Shown here one piece after another: positions 38,327 through 46,939 of a stretch of 64,000 nt of DNA. This DNA comes from Zwartia panacis (GTDB lineage Bacteria; Pseudomonadota; Gammaproteobacteria; Burkholderiales; Burkholderiaceae_B), in contig NZ_JAUHHF010000001.1 of assembly GCF_030410395.1 (NCBI RefSeq), positions 248,001 to 312,000 on the forward strand. Direction: 5' to 3'. Numbering within the stretch: position 1 is the first letter of the stretch; the number at the start of each line of letters is the position of its first letter. Under the pieces are notes generated by a model. The model saw only the letters and a program-made list of their open reading frames with translations, ran no database searches and was not told the DNA's origin. Both the position numbers and the translations under genes were made by a program.

Positions 38327-38937
38327 CCTCCCGAGAGACTGTGTTCATCCTCGGCAAGCCCTGTGCCAGTCAAATGCACCGTGCAGTTCACGAGCTCTGC
38401 CCGATGAGGGGCGTGCGCACTGATCGTAGTGATGGCCGTGTTGCCGATGCGTTCCGGAATGCTGTGCGCACCAAGTTCGATATTGTTCTCAAGCATGGCA
38501 CGAATGACCAGGCCATGACTCACGATAATGAGCGGTCCTGTCAGACTTTCCCTCAGCTTGGCTGCATAGGCAAGCGCCTCGGTTACTCGCGCGTGAAAGC
38601 TCGCCATGGACTCGCCATTTTTGGGGGCTTCAATCATTTCCATCGCATTGAAGCTGAGTGTGTCGTAGGGACGTCCACGTAAATCCCCAAAATTGCGCTC
38701 CCAGAGTAATGGGGTGCTGATAGGCGTGAGCCCTGTGCTACGACTGATTGCTTGCGCAGTCTGCCAGGCGCGTGGCATGTCGCTCGCCAAAATAGCGGCA
38801 GGCTTGAGCGCACTGATCCGCTCTGCGACACGCTCTGCCTGTGCGAGACCGCGAGGAGCCAGTGGCGTGTCTGCAGGCTGGATGGTACGCGCCGCATTGA
38901 GAAGTGTTTCGCCGTGGCGAATCAGGATAATCGACAT
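38323..38937 (-). CDS. Histidine phosphatase family protein (phosphoglycerate-mutase-like)
   Basis: Histidine phosphatase superfamily branch 1, 204 residues from the ATG at 38937. Phosphorylated His in LIRHGETLLNAA (residues 6-9), ASDMPRAWQTAQAI near 53, catalytic Glu region LLWERNFGDLRGRPYD, and the second His in IIVSHGLVIRAML. Members include phosphoglycerate mutases, cobalamin-pathway and sugar phosphatases; sequence alone does not choose. Convergent with soxA with overlapping stop codons; 31 bases downstream of the M23 peptidase gene. Confidence 0.88.
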   Translation of the reverse strand: MSIILIRHGETLLNAARTIQPADTPLAPRGLAQAERVAERISALKPAAILASDMPRAWQTAQAISRSTGLTPISTPLLWERNFGDLRGRPYDTLSFNAMEMIEAPKNGESMASFHARVTEALAYAAKLRESLTGPLIIVSHGLVIRAMLENNIELGAHSIPERIGNTAITTISAHAPHRAELVNCTVHLTGTGLAEDEHSLSGG

Positions 38938-38968
38938 GGTGCCTTCCTTGTGTCTGCCACGTTCGTGG

Positions 38969-39871
38969 TCAGGAGGTGAACATACCGATAAATATTGCGG
39001 GATCGACGCGCGCATCATTCAGGCTGACATTCCAATGCAGGTGCGCGCCGGTGACTCGGCCCGTTGCGCCGACCTTGCCAAGGATTTGACCGCGCGCGAG
39101 TTGTTGCCCGGACTTAACATCGATCGTCGAGAGATGGCAAAACATGCTGATCATGCCTTGACCGTGATCGACAAAGACGGTCTTGCCATTGAAAAAGTAA
39201 TCGCCCACCAAAATCACACGACCAGCAGCGGGTGATTGAACGGGAGTCCCGGTCGGAACGGCGAAATCCAGCCCCGAATGTGGTGCGCGGGGTTGATCGT
39301 TAAAAAAGCGCTTGAGACCGAAAGGACTCGAGAGCGGTCCCTTGACTGGACGATCCAGCAAGATGTTGCTCGGGGACTGCGCACTGAATTGCTGATAGGC
39401 ATCGTCTTGAAGTTTTTTTTCTCGCTCGTATCGGGCTAAATCCTCAGGGCTGAGGTCGACGTGCTTGTTCGTTTTGAGCGTGATGCGTTGCTCGCGATAT
39501 TTCTTGTCGCGGATGAGAAATATTTCTATCGATTTCTTGCCACCTCGGGACACCTCGAGTTCTTGCTTTTCAATGGGAGCGGACAGCGGGATGCCGACTA
39601 TCGCAAACCAGCGACCCGTATCGGTTCTGGCAACCAGCACGGGCTTGTTTAAATACCGGGCTGTGGGGGCGGGGGTCTGTCCTTGACCTGTGCCCGTGAT
39701 GTCGAGGACAGCCACGCCGCCAGGCACCGGCTGGTGTAAAGATTTAAGCTGCTCTGCACTAAAAGACGTGGCATGTGTCAAGACGGGTGCGATCAGTACC
39801 GCAAGCGTCAAGAGTGCGAGCAGAAGTTTGCGCAAGGAGGAGTGCAATAGGTCACCGAGACTCAAAACCAA
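38969..39871 (-). CDS. M23 family metallopeptidase (LytM domain)
   Basis: Periplasmic peptidoglycan-directed zinc peptidase or LytM regulator. 300 residues; signal at about 13-36 (LLLALLTLAVLIAPVLTHA). An N-terminal Ig-like region leads to the LytM domain at about 170-295 with the zinc motifs HSGLDFAVPTGTPV (HxxxD) and AHLHWNV (HxH); both present, so it is likely active. The start is uncertain: TTG at 39871 overlaps the upstream dsbB-like gene by 10 bases, and a TTG at 39835 would remove 12 residues. Third gene of the DUF5993-dsbB-M23 run. Confidence 0.85.
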   Translation of the reverse strand: MVLSLGDLLHSSLRKLLLALLTLAVLIAPVLTHATSFSAEQLKSLHQPVPGGVAVLDITGTGQGQTPAPTARYLNKPVLVARTDTGRWFAIVGIPLSAPIEKQELEVSRGGKKSIEIFLIRDKKYREQRITLKTNKHVDLSPEDLARYEREKKLQDDAYQQFSAQSPSNILLDRPVKGPLSSPFGLKRFFNDQPRAPHSGLDFAVPTGTPVQSPAAGRVILVGDYFFNGKTVFVDHGQGMISMFCHLSTIDVKSGQQLARGQILGKVGATGRVTGAHLHWNVSLNDARVDPAIFIGMFTS

Positions 39872-40461
39872 AATTTCCAGAGATATTCAGTCGGGTTGTC
39901 GGGACAGGAACCAAACTGGCAGACCATGAGTGCGCTGATCAAATTCGCGGCGGTGATCAAAAAAAACAGACCGATTAACAGTGAAGCGATTCTTGCGTGC
40001 AAGGAAGATGTCCCGCTTGTGAGCTGCACACGGGGCGCGGAGAGCTGATTGCGATCAATGCACAACATGACAGCGCAGAAAATCATCATCACGACAAAAG
40101 CAATGAAGCCCCATGTATAAAAATGCAGACCAAATAGAGTCGAGCCGTATCCAAGGTCACCTGGTGCAATGTGAAGCAAGATCTGTCGTCCAGAGGCTGT
40201 AGCGCCACCTATAGCCGAAGCCAGGATAATGGCGTAATGCACGGCTGATGGTCCGAAACGGATGTTGAGCATCATTCCCATGCCGGCGAGCGTGAGGGCG
40301 ACACGTTGTAACTGGCAGAGCGGACAGGGAAGCTCATGAAAGAAAATCTGCCAGTAGAAAGCCTCGAGCAAGGAACCGCAGATCGCAGCGAGTGCCAGCG
40401 CATTGAGCCAGAAAGACAAGCCCTGTCCTGTGGTGCTTTGCGAACGACTTGAATAGTCCAT
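39862..40461 (-). CDS. DsbB-like disulfide bond formation protein
   Basis: Inner-membrane quinone-linked oxidase that recharges a DsbA-type thiol oxidase. 199 residues from the ATG at 40461. Four membrane segments (about 15-38, 52-70, 74-90, 112-135) and a fifth near 160-180. The quinone-side pair is Cys46/Cys49 in LPCPLCQLQR and the periplasmic pair is Cys181/Cys186 in CQFGSCPD. It is longer than E. coli DsbB and belongs to the variant that travels with DUF5993. The ribosome-binding GAGG overlaps the stop of the preceding DUF5993 gene, 8 bases upstream. Confidence 0.85.
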   Translation of the reverse strand: MDYSSRSQSTTGQGLSFWLNALALAAICGSLLEAFYWQIFFHELPCPLCQLQRVALTLAGMGMMLNIRFGPSAVHYAIILASAIGGATASGRQILLHIAPGDLGYGSTLFGLHFYTWGFIAFVVMMIFCAVMLCIDRNQLSAPRVQLTSGTSSLHARIASLLIGLFFLITAANLISALMVCQFGSCPDNPTEYLWKFWF

Positions 40462-40469
40462 GACTGACC

Positions 40470-40628
40470 TCAGAGGGAAATATTGAGTTTGTCTGTCATG
40501 TGGTAATTCAACCACGCCAGAAAAATGATGAACGTGATGCCCCAGCCAATGATGGTGGGCATTCTTTCGCCACGCATCGTCAAGCCGATCGCGATCAGGG
40601 CGGTTAAAAAAGGCAGCATCATAATCAT
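40470..40628 (-). CDS. DUF5993 family small membrane protein
   Basis: 52 residues, found by translating the gap upstream of the DsbB-like gene. It starts MIMMLPFLTALIAIGLTM, has a second hydrophobic segment (IIGWGITFIIFLAWL) and ends HMTDKLNISL. The HMTDxLNxSL ending is the DUF5993 hallmark as I remember it. Start supported by AGGA 13 bases upstream. Two short membrane helices; no catalytic residue. Its fixed position before the DsbB-like gene suggests a small accessory subunit of that enzyme. Confidence 0.82.
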   Translation of the reverse strand: MIMMLPFLTALIAIGLTMRGERMPTIIGWGITFIIFLAWLNYHMTDKLNISL

Positions 40629-40734
40629 GGTAGTGACTTCCTAGTTTGACCTTGAGATGGTCGAGCGTGTCAAGCTTAACATCGCGCGAGACTGGAAAGA
40701 GACCTCGTCTGTTGAGGGTTAACCTCCATATCAG

Positions 40735-41595
40735 TTAAACCGCGAGGTTTGCTTCAAAGGGTTGTCCAACACGGATGGTTCGGCCCGCGCCATCCTGAAC
40801 GATGGCGTTCATGCCAAAACAAATCGCATCATTCATTCTGTCCAATCGGCGGTAGGAGGCCAGCGTGTCCATGACCTCCGGGGAACTGGTCGCCGTGTAG
40901 GGGTCGATATTGGGAATCGGGCAGCGTGGACAAGGCTTGACCAGCTTGAGATCAATCACGCCCTGCTCGGTATGAAGTAATAATTCCGAGAGTTCGTCCT
41001 CCGAATGTGCATCGAGCCCTTCGAGAACGAGATTCGGTCTAAAGCGCAGCATATCAACGGCATCAAAACCCCGTTCCATCAGCCGTTCATTGAAAACGTC
41101 CAGAGACCGTTGCGTGACGACGAGTAGCGCAAAACCGTCGCTGAACATATTGTGCGCCGCAATGTCGCCCGTCCATTCTCTGGAGGAAATTCGGCTCGCC
41201 GTGGGGGAGAAACGGATTAGTCGGTATTGTTTGCCCGGGACCGCCAAAAAGGTATCGAGCCAAGCAGCCGCCTCGTCTCCCATGTCGTCGCCCATCAGAG
41301 TGTCGCGCCAGATAGTCACTTGTCTGGGCGTGCTTTTTTGATCGAAGGCCACTCTAAGTTCGGTTTGACCGGGTGCGCTCAGATAAAGGGCTTCTGAGGT
41401 CAGCCTGGGGGTGATCCACACCATGTGGGGAATCTGGCGTTGTGTAAGGAACTGGCCGTCCTGATCCACGATGAGCCACTCTCGGTCGTGTGTCAGGCCC
41501 GCAGGCGTGAGGGTCGCTTCAGAGATTTCAATCCCCGCACACGACTTTACTGGGTATATGAACATCTGGCTGATGACGCCAGTACAGTCTGCCAT
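40735..41595 (-). CDS. MOSC domain-containing protein (YcbX/mARC-like)
   Basis: MOSC-superfamily protein that binds molybdenum cofactor; relatives reduce N-hydroxylated compounds. 286 residues. N-terminal MOSC beta-barrel domain at about 5-110 (FIYPVKSCAGIEISEATLT, GLTHDREWLIVD) and the MOSC domain at 125-280 with the Cys in KPCPRCPIPNIDP, expected to coordinate molybdenum. No [2Fe-2S] domain is fused at the C-terminus, unlike E. coli YcbX, so it needs a separate electron donor. Divergent from yajQ. Confidence 0.9.
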   Translation of the reverse strand: MADCTGVISQMFIYPVKSCAGIEISEATLTPAGLTHDREWLIVDQDGQFLTQRQIPHMVWITPRLTSEALYLSAPGQTELRVAFDQKSTPRQVTIWRDTLMGDDMGDEAAAWLDTFLAVPGKQYRLIRFSPTASRISSREWTGDIAAHNMFSDGFALLVVTQRSLDVFNERLMERGFDAVDMLRFRPNLVLEGLDAHSEDELSELLLHTEQGVIDLKLVKPCPRCPIPNIDPYTATSSPEVMDTLASYRRLDRMNDAICFGMNAIVQDGAGRTIRVGQPFEANLAV

Positions 41596-41665
41596 GCTGG
41601 TCTTCCTGCTTGTCTGAGGTCGATGTATTCTAAAATGAACTTCTCACTTCTGTCAGGATTTCGCT

Positions 41666-42148
41666 ATGCCTTCTTTTGATGTGGTTTCTGAAGTCGATAA
41701 ACACGAGCTGACCAACGCTGTCGATCAAGCCAATCGCGAGCTGTCGACCCGTTTTGACTTTAAGGGTACGGACGCCAAGTTTGAGCTTGAGGGCTTTGTC
41801 GTGACGCAGGTTGCCTCCAGCGCGTTTCAGCTCAAGCAGATGCTGGATATTTTGCGTAGCCGCCTGAGTGCCCGAGGCATTGACGTACGCTCCATGGACG
41901 TGGCTGATCCCCTTGAAAATCTGGGTGGCGCGCGTCAGAAAATCACGATCAAACAGGGGATTGAGCAACCGATCTCTAAAAAACTGATCTCGGCGATGAA
42001 AGAAGCCAAACTTAAGGTCGAGACACAGATTACGGGTGAAAAGTTACGCGTGACTGGTAAAAAACGCGATGACCTCCAGGAAGCCATCGCGTTATTGAAA
42101 AAAGTGGACGTACCACTTCCCCTGCAGTTCAATAATTTTCGGGATTAA
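41666..42148 (+). CDS. yajQ: YajQ family nucleotide-binding protein (DUF520)
   Basis: Cytosolic protein of the UPF0234/YajQ family; some members bind cyclic di-GMP and others nucleic acid. 160 residues with both RRM-like domains: PSFDVVSEVDKHELTNAVDQ at the start, STRFDFKGTDAKFEL, and the C-terminal ITGEKLRVTGKKRDDLQEAI and LPLQFNNFRD. Complete and ordinary. Stop overlaps that of the convergent Old Yellow Enzyme gene. Confidence 0.95.
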   Translation: MPSFDVVSEVDKHELTNAVDQANRELSTRFDFKGTDAKFELEGFVVTQVASSAFQLKQMLDILRSRLSARGIDVRSMDVADPLENLGGARQKITIKQGIEQPISKKLISAMKEAKLKVETQITGEKLRVTGKKRDDLQEAIALLKKVDVPLPLQFNNFRD

Positions 42149-43257
42149 CGCCCGCCCGTTTTCGCATCACCGAACAGTGTCGTCAGTCCGCGTGGTTGTG
42201 AACGCCAGTATTGCTTGGGTGCCTGAATCGAGGCACCCAACTCTGCTGCGGCATGCCAGGGCCAACGCGGGTCATACAACATGCCGCGGGCCAGCGCGAC
42301 CATGTCGGCTTCGCCGGTCGCAATAATCTCTTCGGCCTCTTTGGCCTCGGTGATCAGTCCGACCGTCATCGTGGGAAGTCCCGTCCCTTTTTTGATCGTG
42401 GTGGCCAGAGGCACCTGATATTTAGGGCCCAAGGGGATTTTTTGCTGATGCGACACGCCACCGCTTGAGACATCGATAAAGTCACAGCCCCTCGCTTTCA
42501 AGAGGTTGCAAAACTCGACGCTTTCCTCCGGTGTCCAGCCACCCTCGGCCCAATCCGTGGCTGAGATGCGGATGCCCAGGCTGATTGATTTAGGAGTGAC
42601 GGCACGCACTGCGTCGAATACTTCGAGCGGGAAGCGCATACGATTGGCCAGTGAGCCGCCGTACTCGTCCGTGCGTTGATTGGCGATGGGTGACAAAAAC
42701 TGGTGCAAGAGATAGCCGTGCGCGCCATGCAGCTCAATGCCATCAAAACCGATGCGGATTGCGCGTTTGGCGGATTCGACAAACGCTTCGCGAATGCGGA
42801 CCAGACCGGCTTTGTCCAGCGCCAGTGGGGGCGTCTCTGTGGGAAGCTGGGGAATCGCAGAGGGGCCGACGGGCTGCCAGCCGCCATCTTTTTGCGCGAT
42901 CAGCTGACCACCCTCCCAGGGGCGGGCGCTCGACCCTTTACGACCCGCATGGGCGAGCTGAATCATGATGGGCATGGAGGCGTATTGCCGCACCGCATCG
43001 ATCGTTTTTTTGAGCGCGGCTTCTGTTTCGTCAGAATACAGACCCACGCACCCATGAGTAATGCGTCCGATATCCTCTACGGCCGTGGCTTCGATAATCA
43101 GTAAACCCGCACCGGAGAGCGCCATATGGCCCAGATGGATCGTGTGCCAGTCGGTCGTTTTGCCATGTTCCGCGGAGTATTGGCACATCGGCGCGATGAC
43201 AATACGATTCGATAACGTAAGAGGACCGATCTTGGTGGGCGTAAACAGCTGACTCAT
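42145..43257 (-). CDS. NADH:flavin oxidoreductase, Old Yellow Enzyme family (YqjM-type)
   Basis: FMN ene-reductase, 370 residues from the ATG at 43257. YqjM-like features: Cys in IAPMCQYSAEHG near residue 26, HLGHMALSGAGLLIIEATAV, active-site HGAHGYLLHQFLSP near 175, and FMN phosphate-binding TVGLITEAKEAEEII near 305. Usually reduces alpha,beta-unsaturated carbonyls or xenobiotics with NADPH. 39 bases after ogt on the same strand, so probably co-transcribed. Confidence 0.93.
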   Translation of the reverse strand: MSQLFTPTKIGPLTLSNRIVIAPMCQYSAEHGKTTDWHTIHLGHMALSGAGLLIIEATAVEDIGRITHGCVGLYSDETEAALKKTIDAVRQYASMPIMIQLAHAGRKGSSARPWEGGQLIAQKDGGWQPVGPSAIPQLPTETPPLALDKAGLVRIREAFVESAKRAIRIGFDGIELHGAHGYLLHQFLSPIANQRTDEYGGSLANRMRFPLEVFDAVRAVTPKSISLGIRISATDWAEGGWTPEESVEFCNLLKARGCDFIDVSSGGVSHQQKIPLGPKYQVPLATTIKKGTGLPTMTVGLITEAKEAEEIIATGEADMVALARGMLYDPRWPWHAAAELGASIQAPKQYWRSQPRGLTTLFGDAKTGGR

Positions 43258-43296
43258 GTGTCTGTGTCCTTGTTTGTGTGAAATAGTCACCAAATG

Positions 43297-43833
43297 CTAA
43301 CGGGCGGCGTTCGAGTCCGCAAGTTGGCGGGCTTCCCATTCAAGCATGCGCGCTTTTCGCTCCGCTCCCCAGCGGTATTGACCACTTTCTCCCGAGGCCC
43401 GAATGACACGGTGGCAAGGGACAAGAAAAGCCAGCTGATTGGCGGCCAGTGCGGTGCCAACCGCCCGCGCCGCGCCGGGATGACCGATTGAGTCGGCCAG
43501 TTCGCCATAGGTGCGGACTTCTCCGAAGGGAATGTCTTGTAATGCTTGCCAGACTTTGAGTTGGAACGGGCTGCCGTTTAAAAACAATTTGAGTGTTGAC
43601 GGATTTGTAACCGGATGAGGCTGTTTGAAGGCTTGCTCGAGGAGTTTGCCGGCTTGCGAATCATCGCGTTGCAGGGTGCTTTCCGGATACTGTTGCGCCA
43701 AGATCTTGTGAGCACGGAGATCGTCTGATTGCAGCAGGTGCAGCATCACCACGCCTTGCTCTGTCCAGCCAATCAGACCAGGTCCAAAAGGCGTCGCTGC
43801 CTGGCCGAAGCGAACTGTTGAAAAGGTGTTCAC
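43297..43833 (-). CDS. ogt: Methylated-DNA--protein-cysteine methyltransferase
   Basis: Repairs O6-alkylguanine by irreversible transfer to its Cys. 178 residues from a GTG at 43833, chosen because AGAGG lies 9 bases upstream and the preceding frame is unlike the family. Ogt-type: N-terminal ribonuclease-like domain, then the DNA-binding domain SPFQLKVWQALQDIPFGEV with active Cys140 in VPCHRVI. GHPGAARAVGTALAANQ is the Arg-finger helix region. Divergent from otnK. Confidence 0.92.
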   Translation of the reverse strand: MNTFSTVRFGQAATPFGPGLIGWTEQGVVMLHLLQSDDLRAHKILAQQYPESTLQRDDSQAGKLLEQAFKQPHPVTNPSTLKLFLNGSPFQLKVWQALQDIPFGEVRTYGELADSIGHPGAARAVGTALAANQLAFLVPCHRVIRASGESGQYRWGAERKARMLEWEARQLADSNAAR

Positions 43834-43902
43834 GATGATTAACCTCTTAAAAAGGCGAACCCCGCAATCGGGCTCCGGTTCAGTGTAGTGGCTTCGCGCA
43901 TG

Positions 43903-43964
43903 GAGGGAAACCCTCAGCACGCAGGCATATAATTTCGAGTGCACCCAGTGGGCTGGGTTATTTT
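43903..43964 (+). promoter_or_regulatory. Promoter and leader hairpin of the otnK-otnC-denD operon
   Basis: A perfect -10 box TATAAT lies at 43928-43933. The expected -35 area is poor but coincides with the inverted repeat GAGGG-AAA-CCCTC (43903-43915), suggesting an activator or repressor site. Between the predicted transcription start (about 43940) and the otnK ATG lies a second hairpin, ACCCAG-TGGG-CTGGGT (43943-43958), directly followed by TATTTT, which has the shape of a weak terminator or attenuator. Confidence 0.45.
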
Positions 43965-43981
43965 CGGATGGACAAATCATA

Positions 43982-45268
43982 ATGAAGCAGGTGTTGCTGG
44001 GATGCATTGCCGATGACTTTACAGGCGCCACCGATTTAGCAAACAATCTGGTGCGCGCGGGAATGCGAGTCTTGCAGACGATCGGGGTGCCTGATTCGCC
44101 CGTAGACTTGGCGATTGATGCCGTGGTGGTCTCTTTAAAAAGTCGAACAATCCCGCCTGGCGAAGCCGTCAAGCAATCTCTGGATGCTTGCACCTGGTTG
44201 CGAGAACAGGGCGCCAAACAGATTTATTTCAAATACTGTTCAACTTTTGATTCGACTGCGCAGGGCAATATTGGTCCCGTGATCGACGCCTTGATGCGCG
44301 CGCTGGGCGCGGACTTTACGATTGCGACACCCGCTTTCCCCGATGTGGGGCGCACGGTTTTCAAAGGTCATTTATTCGTAGGAGATGTGTTGCTCAATGA
44401 GAGTGGCATGCAAAATCATCCGCTCACACCCATGAAGGATCCCAATCTTTTGCGCGTATTGGCACCACAGACCAGTCATTCAGTGGGTCTGATTGATTAT
44501 GCTGTGGTCGCACAAGGCGCCGATGCCATCCGTGCGCGCATCGCCGAGTTGAGACAGCAGGGGATCGGTATCGGGATCGTCGACGCCATCAGCAATGCGG
44601 ATTTATATCGTCTGGCTCCGGCGCTTGCCGAGTTGCCGCTGGTGACGGCAGGTTCTGGCGTAGCCATCGGTTTACCCGCCAACTTTTCAATTGAGCCTAA
44701 TTCTCAAGCAGCTCTGTTGCCACCAGCCTCTGGCCCGCGAGCCATTTTGTCCGGAAGCTGTTCGCGGGCGACCCAGGCGCAGGTGGAAGACTTTGTGGCA
44801 AAAGGTGGTCAGAGCTATAGGATTGATCCGCTGGCCTTGGGCGAGGGACTCGCGGCCATCGACGTTGAGGTTAAACGCGCATTGGATTGGGCGCATCCTA
44901 AACTTGGCGATCAGCCGATTTTGATTTACTCAACGGCTGCTCCTGAGGTTTTACAAACAGTACAGAATCATCTGGGCGTCGAGCAGGCGGGTGCGATGGT
45001 TGAAACCGTGCTGGCCCGGATCGCCCAAGATTTGGTCGAAGCCGGTGTGGGGCAGTTGATTGTCGCGGGTGGTGAAACATCGGGCGCGGTGGTGCAGGCT
45101 TTGGGCATGACTCAGCTTCAGATTGGTCCTCAAATCGATCCCGGCGTGCCCTGGTGCGCAGGAATGACGCACCCCTCAGGCAAACGGATTCATGTGGCGT
45201 TGAAATCCGGTAATTTCGGACAAACTGATTTTTTCACTCAGGCCTTCAACAGGATGCATCCTCAATGA
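43982..45268 (+). CDS. otnK: 3-oxo-tetronate kinase OtnK (DUF1537 family)
   Basis: Phosphorylates 3-oxo-tetronate (2-keto four-carbon sugar acid) with ATP in the erythronate/threonate pathway. 428 residues. DUF1537 N-domain motif IADDFTGATDLANNLVRAG at residues 9-27, YFKYCSTFDSTAQGNIGP near 82, and C-terminal nucleotide-binding region with SGSCSRATQAQV and VAGGETSGAVVQALG. Function follows from the family plus the otnC and denD neighbours. Its stop overlaps the otnC start. Confidence 0.92.
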   Translation: MKQVLLGCIADDFTGATDLANNLVRAGMRVLQTIGVPDSPVDLAIDAVVVSLKSRTIPPGEAVKQSLDACTWLREQGAKQIYFKYCSTFDSTAQGNIGPVIDALMRALGADFTIATPAFPDVGRTVFKGHLFVGDVLLNESGMQNHPLTPMKDPNLLRVLAPQTSHSVGLIDYAVVAQGADAIRARIAELRQQGIGIGIVDAISNADLYRLAPALAELPLVTAGSGVAIGLPANFSIEPNSQAALLPPASGPRAILSGSCSRATQAQVEDFVAKGGQSYRIDPLALGEGLAAIDVEVKRALDWAHPKLGDQPILIYSTAAPEVLQTVQNHLGVEQAGAMVETVLARIAQDLVEAGVGQLIVAGGETSGAVVQALGMTQLQIGPQIDPGVPWCAGMTHPSGKRIHVALKSGNFGQTDFFTQAFNRMHPQ

Positions 45269-45948
45269 GTCAGTCACCATCATCCTTGGAGGTTCATTTG
45301 CGCCAAGAGGTATGCCGCGCCGGACGCAGCTTGTTTGAGCGCGGATACGTGCATGGTACGACCGGTAACATCAGCGTGAAATTGCCGGGTGAGGCGGGAG
45401 GTTTTCTCATTACCCCAACAGATGCCTGTCTTGGATTTTTGGAGCCTGAAAAACTGGCGCTTGTCGATGCGCGGGGCGAACAGCTTGCAGGCGATCGTGC
45501 CAGCAAAACACTGTCTTTGCATCGGCGCATATACCAGCATGCGCCCGAGGCCAACTGTGTCATTCATACGCACTCATCCTGGTTGGTGGATTTGACGCTC
45601 AGAGGTGTGTGGAGCCAACAAGACATTGTTCCACCTCTGACGCCTTATTACGTCATGAAAGTCGGACATGTGCCGCTTGTTCCTTACTTCAGGCCGGGAG
45701 ATGCGCGGGTCGCAGACCACGTTGCGCAGTTGATCGACACTTACCTGCAGCGAGGGCTTAGTCTGCGGGCAGTCATGTGCGACCGACTGGGACCGCAGGT
45801 CTGGGCGACGCACCTGACTGCCGCCATGGCTGTGCTCGAGGAGCTTGAGGAAACCGCTCGTCTCTGGTTGCGAGGCGGTTGTCAGGCACAGCCTCTTTCA
45901 GAGGAAGCGATCGAGGATTTACGTCAACACTTCAAGGCCTCTTGGTAA
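45265..45948 (+). CDS. otnC: 3-oxo-tetronate 4-phosphate decarboxylase OtnC
   Basis: Class II aldolase/adducin-family zinc enzyme that decarboxylates 3-oxo-tetronate 4-phosphate to dihydroxyacetone phosphate. 227 residues. YVHGTTGNISVKLP near residue 29, TPTDACLGFLEPEKL, and the zinc His pair in VIHTHSSWLVDLTL near 92-104; a further ligand is expected in the C-terminal half. Four-base overlap with otnK and 2 bases to denD. Confidence 0.92.
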   Translation: MSQSPSSLEVHLRQEVCRAGRSLFERGYVHGTTGNISVKLPGEAGGFLITPTDACLGFLEPEKLALVDARGEQLAGDRASKTLSLHRRIYQHAPEANCVIHTHSSWLVDLTLRGVWSQQDIVPPLTPYYVMKVGHVPLVPYFRPGDARVADHVAQLIDTYLQRGLSLRAVMCDRLGPQVWATHLTAAMAVLEELEETARLWLRGGCQAQPLSEEAIEDLRQHFKASW

Positions 45949-45950
45949 AA

Positions 45951-46934
45951 ATGAATATTCTGATCACCGGTGGAGCGGGTTTTCTTGGCACGTTACTTGC
46001 ACGTACTATTTTGGAGCGCGATCATCTAAGAGATCAGACGCTGAGAACGTTGACGTTGACTGATTTAGTCGCCCCGGTGCGCCCAGAGATCGTGACGCAT
46101 TCCAAGGTGAGTATTGACGGCGGAGATTTGCTGCTGCGATTGCCCGAGTTGTTCAAACAAGATTTCGATGCGGTGTTCCATCTGGCTTCGGCCGTGTCTG
46201 GCGAATGCGAGGCTGACTTTGAATTGGGCTTGCGTTCCAATCTCGATGCCACACGCGCTGTGCTTGAGGGATTGCGCGCACAGCACGCGCGCACAGGTCG
46301 TGCCCCTCTGCTGTTCTTTGCCAGTTCTGTGGCGGTATTCGGTTCAGATGCAGCGATTCCCATGCCTGCGGTGGTCACAGACACGACCTTGCCGACACCA
46401 CAATCCAGCTATGGCATACACAAATTCATTTGCGAACAGCTGATTGCTGATTACACACGCAAAGGATTTATTGACGGTCGGGTGGCGCGATTAATGACCG
46501 TATCGGTGCGACCTGGTCGTCCAAATGGTGCGGCTTCCAGTTTTTTGTCTGGAATTGTGCGTGAACCGCTTGCAGGGGTCCCGACGCGCTGCCCTGTCAG
46601 CCTGGATACGGCAGTCGCACTGTCTTCACCCTTGACTTCCATCCAGGGTGTTCTTGCTGTGGTGGAGGCTTCTCGGGAAGCGTTTGGAGGACGGACCGCG
46701 TTGAATTTACCCGCCTTGACGGTGACGGTCGGCGAGATGTTGCAAGCATTGAAAGAGGTGGCTGGAGAACAAGTCGCCAGTCTTGTGTCTGTCGAGCCTG
46801 ACGAGCAGATTAAACGCATCGTGGGAGGCTGGCCATCACGCTTTGATTGCCAGCGCACGCATCGACTGGGGCTCCAGGCGGACGCGTCTTATCAAGACAT
46901 CATCAGACAATATCTTGAGATGACGCGTGCCTGA
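45951..46934 (+). CDS. denD: D-erythronate dehydrogenase-like NAD(P)-dependent protein
   Basis: Extended SDR (epimerase-like fold) that oxidises D-erythronate to 3-oxo-erythronate, the entry step to OtnK. 327 residues from the ATG at 45951. Cofactor motif ITGGAGFLGTLLA at 4-17, FHLASAVSGECEADFE, FFASSVAVFG (catalytic Ser/Thr region), and YGIHKFICE with the Tyr-x-x-x-Lys pair near 155. SVRPGRPNGAASSFLSG is typical of DenD. Last gene of the operon. Confidence 0.9.
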   Translation: MNILITGGAGFLGTLLARTILERDHLRDQTLRTLTLTDLVAPVRPEIVTHSKVSIDGGDLLLRLPELFKQDFDAVFHLASAVSGECEADFELGLRSNLDATRAVLEGLRAQHARTGRAPLLFFASSVAVFGSDAAIPMPAVVTDTTLPTPQSSYGIHKFICEQLIADYTRKGFIDGRVARLMTVSVRPGRPNGAASSFLSGIVREPLAGVPTRCPVSLDTAVALSSPLTSIQGVLAVVEASREAFGGRTALNLPALTVTVGEMLQALKEVAGEQVASLVSVEPDEQIKRIVGGWPSRFDCQRTHRLGLQADASYQDIIRQYLEMTRA

Positions 46935-46939
46935 GGTCT

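Noticed and set aside
40645-40673. TTGACA box (minus strand) as promoter of the DUF5993 gene
   Set aside because: The -35 is perfect but the matching -10 position reads GTCAAA, so I do not call it a promoter.
43834-44217. Upstream extension of the ogt frame
   Set aside because: It would cover the otnK promoter and overlap otnK itself, and has no Ogt similarity; the GTG at 43833 has a ribosome-binding site.
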